Below, piece after piece: positions 1 through 9,770 of a stretch of 64,000 nt of DNA; the first letter of the stretch is position 1; every line of letters begins with the position of its first letter. This DNA comes from Bacteroidales bacterium (GTDB taxonomy: Bacteria; Bacteroidota; Bacteroidia; Bacteroidales; UBA10428). Under the pieces are notes generated by a model. That model was not told the DNA's origin, searched no databases, and saw only the letters and a list, made by a program, of their open reading frames with translations. The stretch spans positions 1 through 64,000 of the forward strand of contig JAFGKY010000062.1 in the NCBI GenBank assembly GCA_016928305.1. Direction: 5' to 3'. The translations under genes and the position numbers were made by a program.

Positions 1-35
1 CCAGTCAACAGGAAGTTGTAAGTCAAACAAATTAA
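1..35 (+). CDS. rplV: Ribosomal protein L22, last codons only (partial)
   Basis: The window opens five bases before the leader of rpsC. In the S10 operon of Bacteroidota the gene before rpsC is rplV, so the tail is inferred from gene order. One frame gives ten codons ending in TAA at 33-35 ([10 protein letters not shown]). A competing frame ends at 19-21 (PVNRKL), and I cannot tell which is right without the upstream sequence. The L22 C-terminus is poorly conserved, so the residues themselves do not decide. Confidence 0.35.
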   Translation, partial: SQQEVVSQTN

Positions 36-40
36 TATTA

Positions 41-739
41 ATGGGACAAAAAGTAAATCCTATAAGCAATCGGTTGGGAATCATCAAGGGTTGGGATTCC
101 AATTGGTACGGTGGAAAAAATTACTCCGAAAAACTAGTGGAAGATTATAAAATCCGTGAATACCTGACAGCAAGGCTCAGCAAAGCCAGCATTTCAAAAA
201 TAGTCATTGAGCGCACGCTGAAACTTATTACGGTAACTGTTAATACAGCACGGCCTGGCATTATCATCGGCAAAGGTGGTCAGGAAGTGGACAAGCTGAA
301 GGAAGAGCTCCGAAAAATTACCAACAAGGAAGTCCAGATCAATATTTTTGAAGTTAAAAGGCCTGAGCTGGATGCGACAATCGTTGCCAACAACCTGGCC
401 CGGCAAATTGAAGGCAAAATTTCATACCGCAGGGCTATAAAAATGACCATTGCATCCACTATGAGGATGGGAGCTGAAGGCATCAAGGTACAGATTTCAG
501 GTCGTTTGGGTGGTGCTGAGATGGCCCGCACAGAGATTCTGAAGGAAGGGCGCATTCCGTTGCATACTTTCAGGGCTGATATCGATTACGCACTTGGTGA
601 AGCCCTTACAAAAGTCGGGTTACTGGGGATCAAGGTATGGATCTTTAAAGGAGAAATATACGGTCACCGGGATCTGGCTCCGAATATTGGTGCCAAAAGT
701 ACCAAACCCAAAGGAAGTTTTAAAAAGCGCAGAAAATAA
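41..739 (+). CDS. rpsC: 30S ribosomal protein S3
   Basis: Small-subunit protein that lines the mRNA entry channel. The start is the ATG that opens with MGQKVNP, the usual S3 N-terminus. The type II KH domain is visible, with its GKGG loop at residues 77-80, followed by the C-terminal domain containing the [12 protein letters not shown] signature. At 232 residues it is of normal length, with a short basic tail. It lies between the presumed rplV and rplP in the S10 order, with a 28-base gap to rplP. Bases before the ATG are A/T-rich and show no Shine-Dalgarno, as is usual in this phylum. Confidence 0.97.
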   Translation: MGQKVNPISNRLGIIKGWDSNWYGGKNYSEKLVEDYKIREYLTARLSKASISKIVIERTLKLITVTVNTARPGIIIGKGGQEVDKLKEELRKITNKEVQINIFEVKRPELDATIVANNLARQIEGKISYRRAIKMTIASTMRMGAEGIKVQISGRLGGAEMARTEILKEGRIPLHTFRADIDYALGEALTKVGLLGIKVWIFKGEIYGHRDLAPNIGAKSTKPKGSFKKRRK

Positions 740-767
740 ATAACCGAATATATTAAAAAAACATACC

Positions 768-1190
768 ATGTTACAGCCTAAAAAAACCAAGTTCAGAAGG
801 CAGCAGAAAGGACGCATGAAAGGCAATGCCCAACGCGGGCATGAGCTGGCTTTTGGCGCATTCGGTATCAAGGCACTCAATTCAGCCTGGATAACTGGAA
901 GGCAGATAGAGGCAGCCCGTCAGGCGGTTACACGCCATATGAAACGTGAAGGTCAGATTTGGATACGCATATTCCCCGATAAGCCTATCACGAAAAAACC
1001 TGCTGAAGTGCGTATGGGAAAAGGCAAAGGTGCTCCTGAAGGCTTCGTGGCCCCGGTAACACCCGGACGTATACTCATTGAAGCCGACGGTGTTCCCTTT
1101 GAGGTTGCCAAGGAAGCATTGCTTCTCGCCGCACAGAAATTTCCAATTGCCACAAAATTTATTGTACGCAGGGATTATTTTGGTAATTAA
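768..1190 (+). CDS. rplP: 50S ribosomal protein L16
   Basis: Large-subunit protein near the A-site and peptidyl-transferase region. The [16 protein letters not shown] start and the [15 protein letters not shown] segment (about residues 84-98) are diagnostic. The length of 140 residues is normal. It follows rpsC and precedes rpmC with 12 bases between, so it is cotranscribed in the S10 operon. Confidence 0.97.
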   Translation: MLQPKKTKFRRQQKGRMKGNAQRGHELAFGAFGIKALNSAWITGRQIEAARQAVTRHMKREGQIWIRIFPDKPITKKPAEVRMGKGKGAPEGFVAPVTPGRILIEADGVPFEVAKEALLLAAQKFPIATKFIVRRDYFGN

Positions 1191-1202
1191 AACAGGACGA
1201 AA

Positions 1203-1412
1203 ATGAAAACTTCTGAAATAAGGGAATTGTCGATAAAGGAAATTGAAGAGCGGATTGAAAACGAACATAACTTCTTGTTTCGTCAGCGCTTGAATCATGC
1301 GATTTCTCCTCTTGATAATCCGCTAAAACTAAGGGAAACCCGGAGAAATATTGCACGGTTGAACACGATCCTCAACCAGAAAAAGAGTGAATTAAAACAA
1401 GCTAAAAAGTAA
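1203..1412 (+). CDS. rpmC: 50S ribosomal protein L29
   Basis: Small two-helix protein beside the nascent-chain exit tunnel. The sequence MKTSEIRELSIKEIEERI with the later RETRRNIARLNT stretch is typical, and 69 residues is within the family range. It is packed between rplP and rpsQ, with only three bases to the next ATG, so translation is probably coupled. Confidence 0.95.
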   Translation: MKTSEIRELSIKEIEERIENEHNFLFRQRLNHAISPLDNPLKLRETRRNIARLNTILNQKKSELKQAKK

Positions 1413-1415
1413 CCT

Positions 1416-1673
1416 ATGGAAAAAAGGAATTTACGCAAAGAAAGGATTGGGGTTGTGGTCAGCAATAAAATGGATAAAACCATTGTAGTTGCTGAAAAGC
1501 GTAAGGTAAAACATCCCATATACGGTAAGTTTATCAACCGCACCACCAGGCTTATGGCTCATGATGAAAAAAATGAATGCAACATCGGTGATGTCGTGAA
1601 AATCATGGAAACCAGGCCTCTCAGCAAAAACAAATCATGGAGAATAGTCGAAATTATTGAAAGAGCTAAATAA
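1416..1673 (+). CDS. rpsQ: 30S ribosomal protein S17
   Basis: Primary 16S rRNA-binding protein with an OB fold. The family pattern [14 protein letters not shown] is at residues 12-25 and HPIYGKFI follows; the C-terminal part includes [20 protein letters not shown]. The length of 85 residues is normal. The stop is two bases before the rplN start, which suggests coupled translation. Confidence 0.96.
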   Translation: MEKRNLRKERIGVVVSNKMDKTIVVAEKRKVKHPIYGKFINRTTRLMAHDEKNECNIGDVVKIMETRPLSKNKSWRIVEIIERAK

Positions 1674-1675
1674 CT

Positions 1676-2041
1676 ATGATACAGCAGGAAAGCAGACTAA
1701 CAGTTGCAGATAACAGTGGTGCAAAAGAAGTTCTTTGCATCAGGGTTCTTGGAGGAACCGCAAAGCGTTATGCAACAGTGGGCGATAAGATCGTGGTCAC
1801 CGTTAAGAGTTCTTTGCCCGCCAGTGAAGTTAAAAAAGGAACCGTAAGCAAGGCCGTTGTGGTAAGAACCAAAAAGGAAATCCGACGTAATGACGGTTCC
1901 TATATCCGGTTTGACGATAATGCATGCGTATTGCTTAACAACCAGGATGAAATACGGGGAACACGCATATTCGGTCCCGTCGCCCGTGAGCTTCGCGATA
2001 AATATATGAAAATTGTTTCGCTTGCACCTGAAGTACTGTAA
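1676..2041 (+). CDS. rplN: 50S ribosomal protein L14
   Basis: 23S rRNA-binding beta-barrel protein at the subunit interface. [18 protein letters not shown] at the start and [13 protein letters not shown] near the end are highly conserved in L14. The length is 121 residues. First gene of the classical spc group, though here it runs straight on from rpsQ without a visible promoter or terminator. Confidence 0.97.
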   Translation: MIQQESRLTVADNSGAKEVLCIRVLGGTAKRYATVGDKIVVTVKSSLPASEVKKGTVSKAVVVRTKKEIRRNDGSYIRFDDNACVLLNNQDEIRGTRIFGPVARELRDKYMKIVSLAPEVL

Positions 2042-2061
2042 CCGATAAACATTGAGTAACC

Positions 2062-2382
2062 ATGCACAAGAAAATACATATTAAAAAAGGCGATACCGTA
2101 TTTGTTAATACCGGTGAATATAAAGGTCAGCAAGGAAGGGTACTTGAAGTGATACCGAAAAGCAACAGGGCCATCGTGGAAGGCATTAACCTGGTCAGCA
2201 AACATACCAAACCCAATGCCAAAAGCCCGCAAGGAGGCATCCTTAAAAAAGAGCTACCGGTGCATATCTCTAACCTTATGCTGATTGATCCTTCCACAGG
2301 AAAACCTACCCGCATCGGGAAAAAATTAAGTAAGGATACACTTGTCAGATATTCAAAAAAAACTGGTGAGGAGATTAAATAA
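2062..2382 (+). CDS. rplX: 50S ribosomal protein L24
   Basis: Early assembly protein with a KOW motif: [18 protein letters not shown] at residues 6-23, then GRVLEV. The [18 protein letters not shown] segment is also typical. The length of 106 residues is normal. The stop codon overlaps the rplE start in a TAATG arrangement (2380-2384), so the two genes are probably translationally coupled. Confidence 0.96.
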   Translation: MHKKIHIKKGDTVFVNTGEYKGQQGRVLEVIPKSNRAIVEGINLVSKHTKPNAKSPQGGILKKELPVHISNLMLIDPSTGKPTRIGKKLSKDTLVRYSKKTGEEIK

Positions 2383-2939
2383 TGACGTACATTCCGAATT
2401 TAAAAAAGAAGTATGATGAAGAGATTGTACCGGCCCTGACCAAGGAGTTCGGCTACCGGACAATCATGCAGGTTCCGAAACTTGAAAAGATCATCATTAA
2501 TCAGGGAGTTGGTGAAGCTGTGGCCGACAAGAAAATCGTTGATGTAGCTCAGGAGGAACTATCCAGCATCGCGGGACAAAAAGCCGTTCAGACCCTTTCG
2601 AAAAAGGACATCTCCAATTTCAAGCTGAGACGAAAAATGCCGATCGGTGTGAAAGTCACCCTGCGTCGGGATCGCATGTATGAATTCCTCGAACGTTTAA
2701 TATGTGTGGCTCTTCCGCGGATCCGTGATTTCAAAGGTATCAACAACAAGTTTGATGGCCGGGGTAATTATACCTTCGGTATTACCGAACAGATCATCTT
2801 TCCGGAGATTGATATAGACAAGATCACGAAGATCCTTGGTATGGAGATTACTTTTGTAACCTCAACTGAAAATGATGAAGAAGCATTTGCTTTATTACGT
2901 GAATTTGGTTTACCCTTTAAGAATATTAAAAAGAATTAA
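2382..2939 (+). CDS. rplE: 50S ribosomal protein L5
   Basis: Central protuberance protein that binds 5S rRNA. Recognised by [11 protein letters not shown] near residues 33-43, [13 protein letters not shown], and [19 protein letters not shown]. The length of 185 residues is normal. It starts inside the rplX stop region and is followed five bases later by rpsN. Confidence 0.97.
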   Translation: MTYIPNLKKKYDEEIVPALTKEFGYRTIMQVPKLEKIIINQGVGEAVADKKIVDVAQEELSSIAGQKAVQTLSKKDISNFKLRRKMPIGVKVTLRRDRMYEFLERLICVALPRIRDFKGINNKFDGRGNYTFGITEQIIFPEIDIDKITKILGMEITFVTSTENDEEAFALLREFGLPFKNIKKN

Positions 2940-2944
2940 TTTCT

Positions 2945-3214
2945 ATGGCAAAAGAATCAATGGTAGCCCGCGAAGTGAAGCGGAAAAGAATGGTGGATAA
3001 GTTCGCCGCAAAAAGGGCTCAACTTAAGGCCGAAGGTGATTTCCAGGCGCTCAGCAGACTCCCCAGGAATTCCAGTCCGGTTCGTTTGCACAACCGTTGC
3101 AAGCTCACCGGAAGGCCTAAGGGCTATATACGGCAATTCGGTATCAGCCGGATTTCCTTCCGTGAATTGGCTTCAAAAGGCCTCATACCCGGAATTAAAA
3201 AAGCAAGTTGGTAA
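2945..3214 (+). CDS. rpsN: 30S ribosomal protein S14, zinc-independent form
   Basis: Late-assembly protein of the 30S head. At 89 residues it is the long form, and it lacks the CxxC...CxxC zinc knuckle of the short form: the region [19 protein letters not shown] has a single cysteine. The C-terminal [15 protein letters not shown] is the usual ending. Zinc-less S14 is common in Bacteroidota. Gene order spc: rplE-rpsN-rpsH. Confidence 0.96.
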   Translation: MAKESMVAREVKRKRMVDKFAAKRAQLKAEGDFQALSRLPRNSSPVRLHNRCKLTGRPKGYIRQFGISRISFRELASKGLIPGIKKASW

Positions 3215-3245
3215 TATCTAAGGAATGTATTAAAGTCTAAAACAA

Positions 3246-3641
3246 ATGACAGATCCAATAGCAGATTATTTAAACAGGTTGCGCAATGCCATCCTTGCAG
3301 GTCATAAGGTGGTTGAAATACCTGCATCCAACCTGAAAAAGAATATGACCAAAATATTGTTCGACAAGGGGTATATTCTAAATTATATATTCATGGAGGA
3401 AGGTCCGCAGGGAACCATAAAAATAGCCCTGAAATACCATCCGGAAACAAAACAACCTGCAATCCATGCTTTGGAAAGGGTAAGCACTCCAGGATTAAGG
3501 AAATACATAAGTGTGGAAGAAATGCCAAGGGTCCTGAACGGGCTTGGAATTTCAATCCTTTCTACTTCCAAGGGTGTTATGACCGACAAAGAAGCAAAAT
3601 CATTGAATGTAGGTGGTGAAGTATTGTGTTATGTTTATTAA
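3246..3641 (+). CDS. rpsH: 30S ribosomal protein S8
   Basis: Primary 16S rRNA-binding protein of the platform. MTDPIADYLNRLRNA at the start and GISILSTSKGVMTDKEA near the C-terminus are family signatures. Its length of 131 residues is normal. In other bacteria S8 represses the spc genes by binding their mRNA; nothing in this sequence was seen that proves this here. Confidence 0.97.
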   Translation: MTDPIADYLNRLRNAILAGHKVVEIPASNLKKNMTKILFDKGYILNYIFMEEGPQGTIKIALKYHPETKQPAIHALERVSTPGLRKYISVEEMPRVLNGLGISILSTSKGVMTDKEAKSLNVGGEVLCYVY

Positions 3642-3656
3642 TACGGAGGAAAATTC

Positions 3657-4217
3657 ATGTCACGCATAGGAAAACTTCCAATCAGCATACCCCAGGGTGT
3701 TACCGTTACTGTTAACAAGGACAATTCCGTAACGGTTAAAGGTCCCAAGGGAGAATTAAACCAGAAGGTAGATCCGGATATAAAAGTAGAAACCGGGGGT
3801 GGAAAAGTTACCGTATCCCGGCCTACTAATCAGAAAAGGCACCGGTCTCTTCATGGTCTTTACAGAGCATTGATTAACAATATGATAATTGGTGTCAGCA
3901 AAGAATTCAAAATCGAACAGGAGGTTATTGGTGTTGGATACAAAGCCGAATCCAAAGGTCAGATTCTGGATATGAGTTTGGGATATTCGCATGATATTGA
4001 TTTTGAGTTGCCTCCTGAAGTTAAAGTGGAGGCTCGCACCGAGCGAAGGAGTAATCCCATTATCACCCTCACCAGTAACGATAAACAACTGATCGGTCAG
4101 GTTGCTGCAAAAATAAGATCGTTACGAAAACCCGAACCATACAAAGGCAAGGGCATAAAATTTGTCAAAGAAACGTTGCGGAAGAAAGCAGGGAAATCCG
4201 CTACTACAACCAAATAA
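3657..4217 (+). CDS. rplF: 50S ribosomal protein L6
   Basis: Two-domain protein near the sarcin-ricin loop. [17 protein letters not shown] at the start and [12 protein letters not shown] near residues 156-167 identify it. The length is 186 residues. Unlike most genes here, it has a clear Shine-Dalgarno (GGAGGA at 3645-3650, six bases before the ATG), which is exceptional in this window. Confidence 0.97.
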   Translation: MSRIGKLPISIPQGVTVTVNKDNSVTVKGPKGELNQKVDPDIKVETGGGKVTVSRPTNQKRHRSLHGLYRALINNMIIGVSKEFKIEQEVIGVGYKAESKGQILDMSLGYSHDIDFELPPEVKVEARTERRSNPIITLTSNDKQLIGQVAAKIRSLRKPEPYKGKGIKFVKETLRKKAGKSATTTK

Positions 4218-4234
4218 TTTTTAATAAAACGGTT

Positions 4235-4594
4235 ATGGCTCTTACTAAACTGGAAAGAAGAAAAAGGATTAAGATGCGCATTCATAAGATTGTCCGCGGG
4301 ACACATGATAAACCACGTTTATCGGTGTTCAGGAGCAATCGTGGTATATACATCCAGATGATTGATGATGTCGTCGGACAAACGATGCTATCGGTATCAT
4401 CAAGAAACAAGGAAATTGCAACAAAAACCGGTATCACCAAAACCGAGCAGGCTAAGCTTGTTGGAAAATTAACGGCAGAAAAATCCAAAGAAGCCGGTAT
4501 CACCGAGATCGTATTTGATCGCAACGGTTATCTTTATCATGGAAGAGTAAAAGCACTGGCTGAAGCTGCCAGGGAAGGTGGACTTAAATTTTAA
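4235..4594 (+). CDS. rplR: 50S ribosomal protein L18
   Basis: 5S rRNA-binding protein of the central protuberance. The stretch [18 protein letters not shown] and the ending [19 protein letters not shown] are typical, and the length of 119 residues is normal. It sits between rplF and rpsE with gaps of 17 and 6 bases. Confidence 0.96.
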   Translation: MALTKLERRKRIKMRIHKIVRGTHDKPRLSVFRSNRGIYIQMIDDVVGQTMLSVSSRNKEIATKTGITKTEQAKLVGKLTAEKSKEAGITEIVFDRNGYLYHGRVKALAEAAREGGLKF

Positions 4595-4600
4595 ATTATC

Positions 4601-5119
4601 ATGTCAACGGTAAGTATACGAAGAGTAAAAACAACGGATTTGGACCTGAAAGACCGCCTGGTCAGTATCCAACGTGTTACCAAAGTAACCAAAGGGGGAC
4701 GTACATTCAGTTTTTCGGCCATTGTTGTGGTCGGAAACGAGGATGGCATTGTTGGCTATGGTCTGGGGAAGGCCAATGAGGTGACCACAGCCATTGCAAA
4801 AGGTGTTGAAGATGCCAAGAAAAATCTGATTAAGGTTCCTGTTCATAAAGGGACTATTCCTCACGAGCAATTGGCAAAATATGGCGGGGCACAGGTATTT
4901 CTTAAACCAGCTACCAGCGGTACGGGTGTCAAAGCCGGAGGCGCTATGCGTGCTGTGCTTGAAAGTGTAGGGATCAAAGATGTGCTGGCAAAATCCAAAG
5001 GATCCTCCAATCCCCACAACCTTGTGAAAGCTACCTTCAACGCGCTTATCCAAATGCGTGATGCATATAGCATAGCCCAGCACAGAAATGTTCCGCTCGA
5101 AAAAGTATTTAACGGATAA
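4601..5119 (+). CDS. rpsE: 30S ribosomal protein S5
   Basis: Decoding-fidelity protein with an N-terminal double-stranded RNA-binding-like domain. [17 protein letters not shown] at residues 30-46, the [10 protein letters not shown] loop and the [15 protein letters not shown] segment are family marks. Its 172 residues are normal. It directly follows rplR and precedes rpmD by 20 bases. Confidence 0.97.
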   Translation: MSTVSIRRVKTTDLDLKDRLVSIQRVTKVTKGGRTFSFSAIVVVGNEDGIVGYGLGKANEVTTAIAKGVEDAKKNLIKVPVHKGTIPHEQLAKYGGAQVFLKPATSGTGVKAGGAMRAVLESVGIKDVLAKSKGSSNPHNLVKATFNALIQMRDAYSIAQHRNVPLEKVFNG

Positions 5120-5139
5120 TACAGATTAATATCAAATCA

Positions 5140-5319
5140 ATGACAAAAATTAGGATTGTACAGGTAAAAAGCAAAATTGGCAGTACCTTGCGTCAAAAAA
5201 GGACACTTCAGGCATTGGCATTGAGAAAAACAAACGATGCAGTTGAAGTAGAAGCCACTCCTCAGATTCTGGGAATGGTTGAGAAAGTCAGGCATTTGGT
5301 CAAAGTAACTGAATTATAA
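5140..5319 (+). CDS. rpmD: 50S ribosomal protein L30
   Basis: A 59-residue ORF starting ATG ACA AAA ATT AGG and ending TAA at 5317-5319. The protein begins MTKIRIVQVKSKIG and ends MVEKVRHLVKVTEL, the full-length L30 pattern for bacteria. It fills the gap between rpsE and rplO, exactly where the spc operon places rpmD. Confidence 0.93.
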   Translation: MTKIRIVQVKSKIGSTLRQKRTLQALALRKTNDAVEVEATPQILGMVEKVRHLVKVTEL

Positions 5320-5343
5320 TATTATTTAAGACATACGCAAATT

Positions 5344-5790
5344 ATGAATTTAAGCAGTCTTAAACCGGCAAACGGTTCGGTTAAAAAGAGGAAAAGAATT
5401 GGACGGGGTCAGGGATCCGGCAGAGGTGGCACATCAACCAAAGGCCACAAAGGGCATCAATCCCGTTCCGGTTATAAAAGAAAGGTTGGATTTGAAGGCG
5501 GACAGATGCCCCTGCAACGCAGGGTGCCAAAGTCGGGTTTTAATAATCTGAACCGAATTGAATATAAGGCGATTAATTTGTCTACCCTGCAAATCCTGGC
5601 TGAAAATAAAAAACTCAGCAACATTGATTTGAATACCTTGATTGATGCAGGATTGATCTCCAAAAAAGATAAAATTAAGATATTGGGCAATGGTAAATTG
5701 ACACACAAGCTCGAAGTGAAAGCACATGCTTTTTCAAAGTCAGCCATTATAGCCATAGAATCATTGCAAGGATCAGCCATAAAACTCTGA
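5344..5790 (+). CDS. rplO: 50S ribosomal protein L15
   Basis: Large-subunit protein with a long basic N-terminal extension that threads into 23S rRNA. Visible marks are the glycine-rich RIGRGQGSGRGGTSTKGHKG stretch and GFEGGQMPLQRRVPK. The length of 148 residues is normal. The stop is four bases before the secY start, the usual partner in this operon. Confidence 0.97.
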   Translation: MNLSSLKPANGSVKKRKRIGRGQGSGRGGTSTKGHKGHQSRSGYKRKVGFEGGQMPLQRRVPKSGFNNLNRIEYKAINLSTLQILAENKKLSNIDLNTLIDAGLISKKDKIKILGNGKLTHKLEVKAHAFSKSAIIAIESLQGSAIKL

Positions 5791-5794
5791 CTGA

Positions 5795-7126
5795 ATGAAA
5801 CAGTTTATCCAAACCATAAAGAACATCTGGAAGATCGAGGAGCTCCGCTCCCGGATAATGTTTACGCTGGGTATTATTCTGATCTACCGGCTCGGATCCA
5901 AGGTTGTTCTTCCGGGTGTTGATCCGGCCATGCTGGAAGAATTCTCCCGACGGACAACCCAGGGGGTGATGGGACTGCTTGATATGTTCTCAGGCGGTGC
6001 TTTCTCCAATGCATCCATTTTTGCACTGGGTATTATGCCCTACATCTCGGCATCCATCATCATCCAGCTGCTGACCATAGCGGTTCCTTACTTCCAACGC
6101 TTGCAGAAAGAAGGGGAAAGCGGCCGCAGGAAAATCAACCAGATAACCCGGTACCTTACAGTAGCGGTTTTAATAATTCAGGCACCGTCTTATCTGACAC
6201 AAATACCTGATCAGGCTAAAGTGTTAAGTCCTTTCTTTTTCCAGGTCTCTTCCATCATTATTCTGACCACAGGAACCATTTTTGTCATGTGGCTTGGTGA
6301 GAAAATAACGGATAAGGGAATTGGTAATGGTATTTCACTCATTATTATGATCGGGATTATTGCCCGGATGCCGTTTGCTTTATTCAGTGAATTTGAAGCA
6401 CGTCTGGCAGGTCAGGGAGGTGGCCTGGTGGCATTCCTCATTGAAATCGTGTTCCTGTTCCTGGTATTTGTTGTCAGTATATTACTGGTACAGGGAACCC
6501 GGCGGATACCGGTGCAATATGCCAAACGTATTATCGGTAACAAACAATATGGAGGTGTAAGACAGTATATCCCCCTGAAAGTTAATGCAGCAGGTGTAAT
6601 GCCAATCATTTTTGCCCAGGCTATCATGTTCCTGCCGCTTTCTTTCGCAAGGTTTAACACCAGTGAAGGGATGTCGAAATTTGTTGCTGCTTTTGTAAAC
6701 TATACCAGTTTCTGGTACAACCTTGTATTTGGGATCCTGATCGTACTTTTTACTTATTTTTATACTGCCATCATTATTAATCCGACACAGATGGCAGAGG
6801 ATATGAAGAAAAACGGTGGTTTTATACCAGGTGTAAAACCCGGAAAGAAAACGGCCGAATTTCTGGATATGATAATGTCACGCATAACCCTGCCCGGATC
6901 GATTTTTCTTGCATTGGTAGCTATCATGCCGGCTTTTGCCAGCCTTGCAGGGGTGCAGACATCTTTTGCACAGTTTTATGGCGGGACATCACTGCTGATA
7001 TTGGTTGGTGTTGTCCTTGATACATTGCAGCAAATTGAAAGCCATTTGCTAATGAGACACTATGACGGCCTTATGAAAACAGGTCGTGTAAAAGGAAGAG
7101 CCGGAGGGTATGCATCTTCATTATAA
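5795..7126 (+). CDS. secY: Protein translocase channel subunit SecY
   Basis: Forms the inner-membrane protein-conducting channel with SecE and SecG. The 443-residue protein has about ten hydrophobic segments. Family features include GIMPYISASIIIQLL near residues 79-93, the cytoplasmic loop LQKEGESGRRKINQITR, and QGTRRIPVQYAKR in the loop contacting SecA and the ribosome. It ends MKTGRVKGRAGGYASSL. It is embedded between rplO and map, as in most Bacteroidota. Confidence 0.98.
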   Translation: MKQFIQTIKNIWKIEELRSRIMFTLGIILIYRLGSKVVLPGVDPAMLEEFSRRTTQGVMGLLDMFSGGAFSNASIFALGIMPYISASIIIQLLTIAVPYFQRLQKEGESGRRKINQITRYLTVAVLIIQAPSYLTQIPDQAKVLSPFFFQVSSIIILTTGTIFVMWLGEKITDKGIGNGISLIIMIGIIARMPFALFSEFEARLAGQGGGLVAFLIEIVFLFLVFVVSILLVQGTRRIPVQYAKRIIGNKQYGGVRQYIPLKVNAAGVMPIIFAQAIMFLPLSFARFNTSEGMSKFVAAFVNYTSFWYNLVFGILIVLFTYFYTAIIINPTQMAEDMKKNGGFIPGVKPGKKTAEFLDMIMSRITLPGSIFLALVAIMPAFASLAGVQTSFAQFYGGTSLLILVGVVLDTLQQIESHLLMRHYDGLMKTGRVKGRAGGYASSL

Positions 7127-7147
7127 TATACTACCAAACGTTCTTTG

Positions 7148-7933
7148 ATGATTGCAATCAGGACAGAAGAAGAAATTGAAATCCTGAGACAATGTAACCT
7201 GTTGGTTTCAAAAACATTGGCTGAAGTAGCCTGTAATGTTAAACCGGGAGTCACCACACTGGAACTGGACCGGAAGGCAAATGAGTTCATACATGACCAC
7301 AAGGCAATTCCGGCTTTTTTAGGATACAAAGGTTATCCTAAAACCTTGTGTACTTCGGTTAACCATCAGGTCGTTCACGGAATTCCGTCCTCCTATGCAC
7401 TGAAAGAAGGAGATATCGTTTCTGTCGATTGCGGAGTCTTGTACCAGGGTTATTACGGTGATGCAGCCTATACCTTTGCCGTGGGGAAAATACACGAAAG
7501 GCTTAAACAACTGCTGATCATAACCTGGGAATCGCTGTATTGCGGCATTCAGGCTGCAATAGAGGGTAACCGGATCGGTGATATAGGATTTGCTGTTCAG
7601 AGCCATTGCGAAAAAGCAGGCTTTTCCGTTGTACGGGAAATGGTCGGGCATGGCCTTGGCAAATCGCTGCATGAGCCACCTGAAGTACCAAATTACGGAA
7701 AGAGTGGAAAGGGTGTCAAGCTGAAAAAAGGGATGGTAATCTGTATTGAGCCTATGATCAACATGGGGAAAAAAGAGATTTTTCAGGAGGCCGATGGCTG
7801 GACAATCCGAACATCAGACTTCCAGCCTTCCGCACATTTTGAGCATGCTGTAGTCATTAACAAAGGTAAAGCCGAAGTGCTCTCTACCTTTCAATATATA
7901 GAAGAAGTTTATAAATTAGATGATTATAATTAA
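7148..7933 (+). CDS. map: Type I methionine aminopeptidase
   Basis: Removes the initiator methionine from new proteins, using two metal ions. The five metal ligands are visible in order: D in VDCGV, D in GDAAYTF, H in GHGLGKSLHEPP, E in CIEPM and E in HFEHAVV. The length from the ATG at 7148 is 261 residues, normal for type I. A TTG three bases upstream is possible, but the ATG gives the usual N-terminus. It is cotranscribed with secY and infA. Confidence 0.96.
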   Translation: MIAIRTEEEIEILRQCNLLVSKTLAEVACNVKPGVTTLELDRKANEFIHDHKAIPAFLGYKGYPKTLCTSVNHQVVHGIPSSYALKEGDIVSVDCGVLYQGYYGDAAYTFAVGKIHERLKQLLIITWESLYCGIQAAIEGNRIGDIGFAVQSHCEKAGFSVVREMVGHGLGKSLHEPPEVPNYGKSGKGVKLKKGMVICIEPMINMGKKEIFQEADGWTIRTSDFQPSAHFEHAVVINKGKAEVLSTFQYIEEVYKLDDYN

Positions 7934-7945
7934 TACGATCGTCTT

Positions 7946-8164
7946 ATGTCGAAACAACCGTCAATAGAACAAGATGGTATTATCAAAGAGGCTTTGTCAA
8001 ATGCCATGTTCAGGGTTGAATTGCAGAACGGCCATGTAATCACCGCGCATATTTCAGGAAAAATGCGGATGCATTACATTAAAATTCTGCCCGGTGACAA
8101 GGTAAGGGTTGAAATGTCCCCTTATGACCTGACAAAAGGAAGAATTACATTCAGATATAAATAA
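7946..8164 (+). CDS. infA: Translation initiation factor IF-1
   Basis: Single OB-fold factor that blocks the A site during initiation. The protein is 72 residues: [19 protein letters not shown], then the core [19 protein letters not shown] and the ending [11 protein letters not shown]. Length and all core motifs are normal. It lies between map and rpmJ as expected. Confidence 0.97.
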   Translation: MSKQPSIEQDGIIKEALSNAMFRVELQNGHVITAHISGKMRMHYIKILPGDKVRVEMSPYDLTKGRITFRYK

Positions 8165-8180
8165 AGAATAACACACGGCT

Positions 8181-8297
8181 ATGAAAGTAAGAGCATCGAT
8201 ACGTAAAAGGAGTCCGGAATGCAAAATTGTCCGCAGGAAAGGGCGACTGTATGTGATTAATAAAAAAAATCCCAAGTTTAAACAACGACAGGGATAA
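8181..8297 (+). CDS. rpmJ: 50S ribosomal protein L36, depleted of zinc ligands
   Basis: A 38-residue ORF beginning [15 protein letters not shown] and ending NPKFKQRQG. The classical form binds zinc with three cysteines and a histidine; here only Cys14 is left, with Ser11, Asn27 and no histidine, so it should not hold zinc. The form is known in Bacteroidota. Starts 16 bases after infA. Confidence 0.95.
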   Translation: MKVRASIRKRSPECKIVRRKGRLYVINKKNPKFKQRQG

Positions 8298-8323
8298 TTT
8301 ATAATATATAATATATAGCATCT

Positions 8324-8701
8324 ATGGCAAGAATTGTTGGTGTTGATTTACCCAAAAACAAAAGAGGCGAAATAGGCCTGACCTATATTTTTGGCTTAGG
8401 CCGTAGTTCCGCCAGGAAAATTCTGGAACAGGCCGGTGTTGATAAAAACATCAAGGTGAAAGACTGGACCGATGACAATGTGAACACGATACGCAAGGTC
8501 ATCAATGAAAACTTCAAGGTCGAGGGAGAACTGCGTTCCCTGGTTCAGCTTAATATCAAACGGCTTATGGATATCGGTTGCTACCGTGGCATCCGTCACC
8601 GCCTTGGGCTACCGGTACGCGGACAAAGTACAAAAAACAATGCCCGAACCCGCAAGGGCCGGCGTAAAACAGTTGCTAATAAAAAGAAGGCTACCAAATA
8701 A
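8324..8701 (+). CDS. rpsM: 30S ribosomal protein S13
   Basis: Head protein that contacts the P-site tRNA and bridges to the large subunit. [21 protein letters not shown] at the start, a helix-turn-helix-like middle and the basic tail [18 protein letters not shown] identify it. The length of 125 residues is normal. First gene of the alpha block, followed by rpsK after 11 bases. Confidence 0.97.
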   Translation: MARIVGVDLPKNKRGEIGLTYIFGLGRSSARKILEQAGVDKNIKVKDWTDDNVNTIRKVINENFKVEGELRSLVQLNIKRLMDIGCYRGIRHRLGLPVRGQSTKNNARTRKGRRKTVANKKKATK

Positions 8702-8712
8702 GGATTTAGACT

Positions 8713-9102
8713 ATGGCAAAAAAAGTTGGAACATCAAAAAAGAAAATAGTAAAGGTTGATCCTGTCGGTCAGGCTCATATCCATGCTTCGTTTAATAATA
8801 TTATTATATCCATAACCAATGGACAGGGGCAGGTAATCTCTTGGGCTTCAGCAGGTAAAATGGGATTTAAAGGATCGAAGAAAAACACTCCTTATGCCGC
8901 CCAGATTTCCGCAGCAGATTGTGCAAAAACGGCATATGATCTTGGCCTGCGCAAGGTAAAAGTATTTGTTAAAGGGCCCGGATCCGGCAGAGAATCAGCA
9001 ATACGAACCATTCATACTTCCGGTATTGAAGTAACCGAGATTGTTGATGTCACACCTATGCCTCACAATGGTTGCAGACCTCCCGGAAGAAGAAGGGTAT
9101 AA
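8713..9102 (+). CDS. rpsK: 30S ribosomal protein S11
   Basis: Platform protein near the mRNA exit. [18 protein letters not shown] at residues 20-37 and the C-terminal [17 protein letters not shown] are diagnostic. The length is 129 residues. It precedes rpsD by 46 bases in the alpha operon order rpsM-rpsK-rpsD-rpoA-rplQ. Confidence 0.97.
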   Translation: MAKKVGTSKKKIVKVDPVGQAHIHASFNNIIISITNGQGQVISWASAGKMGFKGSKKNTPYAAQISAADCAKTAYDLGLRKVKVFVKGPGSGRESAIRTIHTSGIEVTEIVDVTPMPHNGCRPPGRRRV

Positions 9103-9148
9103 GCATGAAACAGGAATGGTTTGAAAAGTATTTAACAACAAAATAAAA

Positions 9149-9754
9149 ATGGCAAGATATACAGGACCAACATCAAAAATAGCGAGAAAATTTGGCGATC
9201 CGATATTCGGACCGGATAAGGCACTGGAAAAAAAGAATTATCCTCCCGGTCAGCATGGCATCAATAAGAAACGTCGAAAGATGTCAGAATACGGCCTTCA
9301 GCTTAAGGAAAAGCAAAGGGCGAAATATACCTATGGAATCCTCGAACGTCAGTTTGCCAATATTTTTGACAAGGCTCAAAGAAGCAAAGGAGTTACCGGA
9401 GAAGTACTTCTTCAGCTCCTTGAATCGAGACTGGATAATGTGGTTTACCGGTTGGGTATTGCCACAAGCAGGGCTGCTGCAAGACAACTTGTAACCCACC
9501 GGCACATTGTTGTCAACGGTGAGGTTGTTAACATTCCATCCTTTACCCTTAAACCAGGTGATATAATCGGAGTAAGGGAAAAGTCAAAATCCCTGGAGGT
9601 AATCCAACAGGCTTTAAATGGACATCGTCATAACGTTTCATGGCTGGAATGGGATGCCAACCAACTGGCAGGCAAATTTATGAGCCGACCCGAACGGGAT
9701 CAGATTCCTGAGACTATTAAAGAACAACTTATCGTGGAATTATATTCAAAATAA
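9149..9754 (+). CDS. rpsD: 30S ribosomal protein S4
   Basis: Primary 16S rRNA-binding protein. [20 protein letters not shown] is the phylum-type N-terminus without the cysteine cluster of zinc-binding S4. The S4 RNA-binding domain is at about residues 94-160, with [23 protein letters not shown] and [15 protein letters not shown]. The length of 201 residues is normal. The ATG follows an A-rich stretch with no Shine-Dalgarno. Confidence 0.97.
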   Translation: MARYTGPTSKIARKFGDPIFGPDKALEKKNYPPGQHGINKKRRKMSEYGLQLKEKQRAKYTYGILERQFANIFDKAQRSKGVTGEVLLQLLESRLDNVVYRLGIATSRAAARQLVTHRHIVVNGEVVNIPSFTLKPGDIIGVREKSKSLEVIQQALNGHRHNVSWLEWDANQLAGKFMSRPERDQIPETIKEQLIVELYSK

Positions 9755-9770
9755 TCGTAATCACTATCCT

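Noticed and set aside
4604-5083. Long antisense ORF opposite rpsE (and similar ones opposite other ribosomal genes)
   Set aside because: These are reverse-frame shadows of highly expressed genes; they show no start context or recognisable protein pattern.
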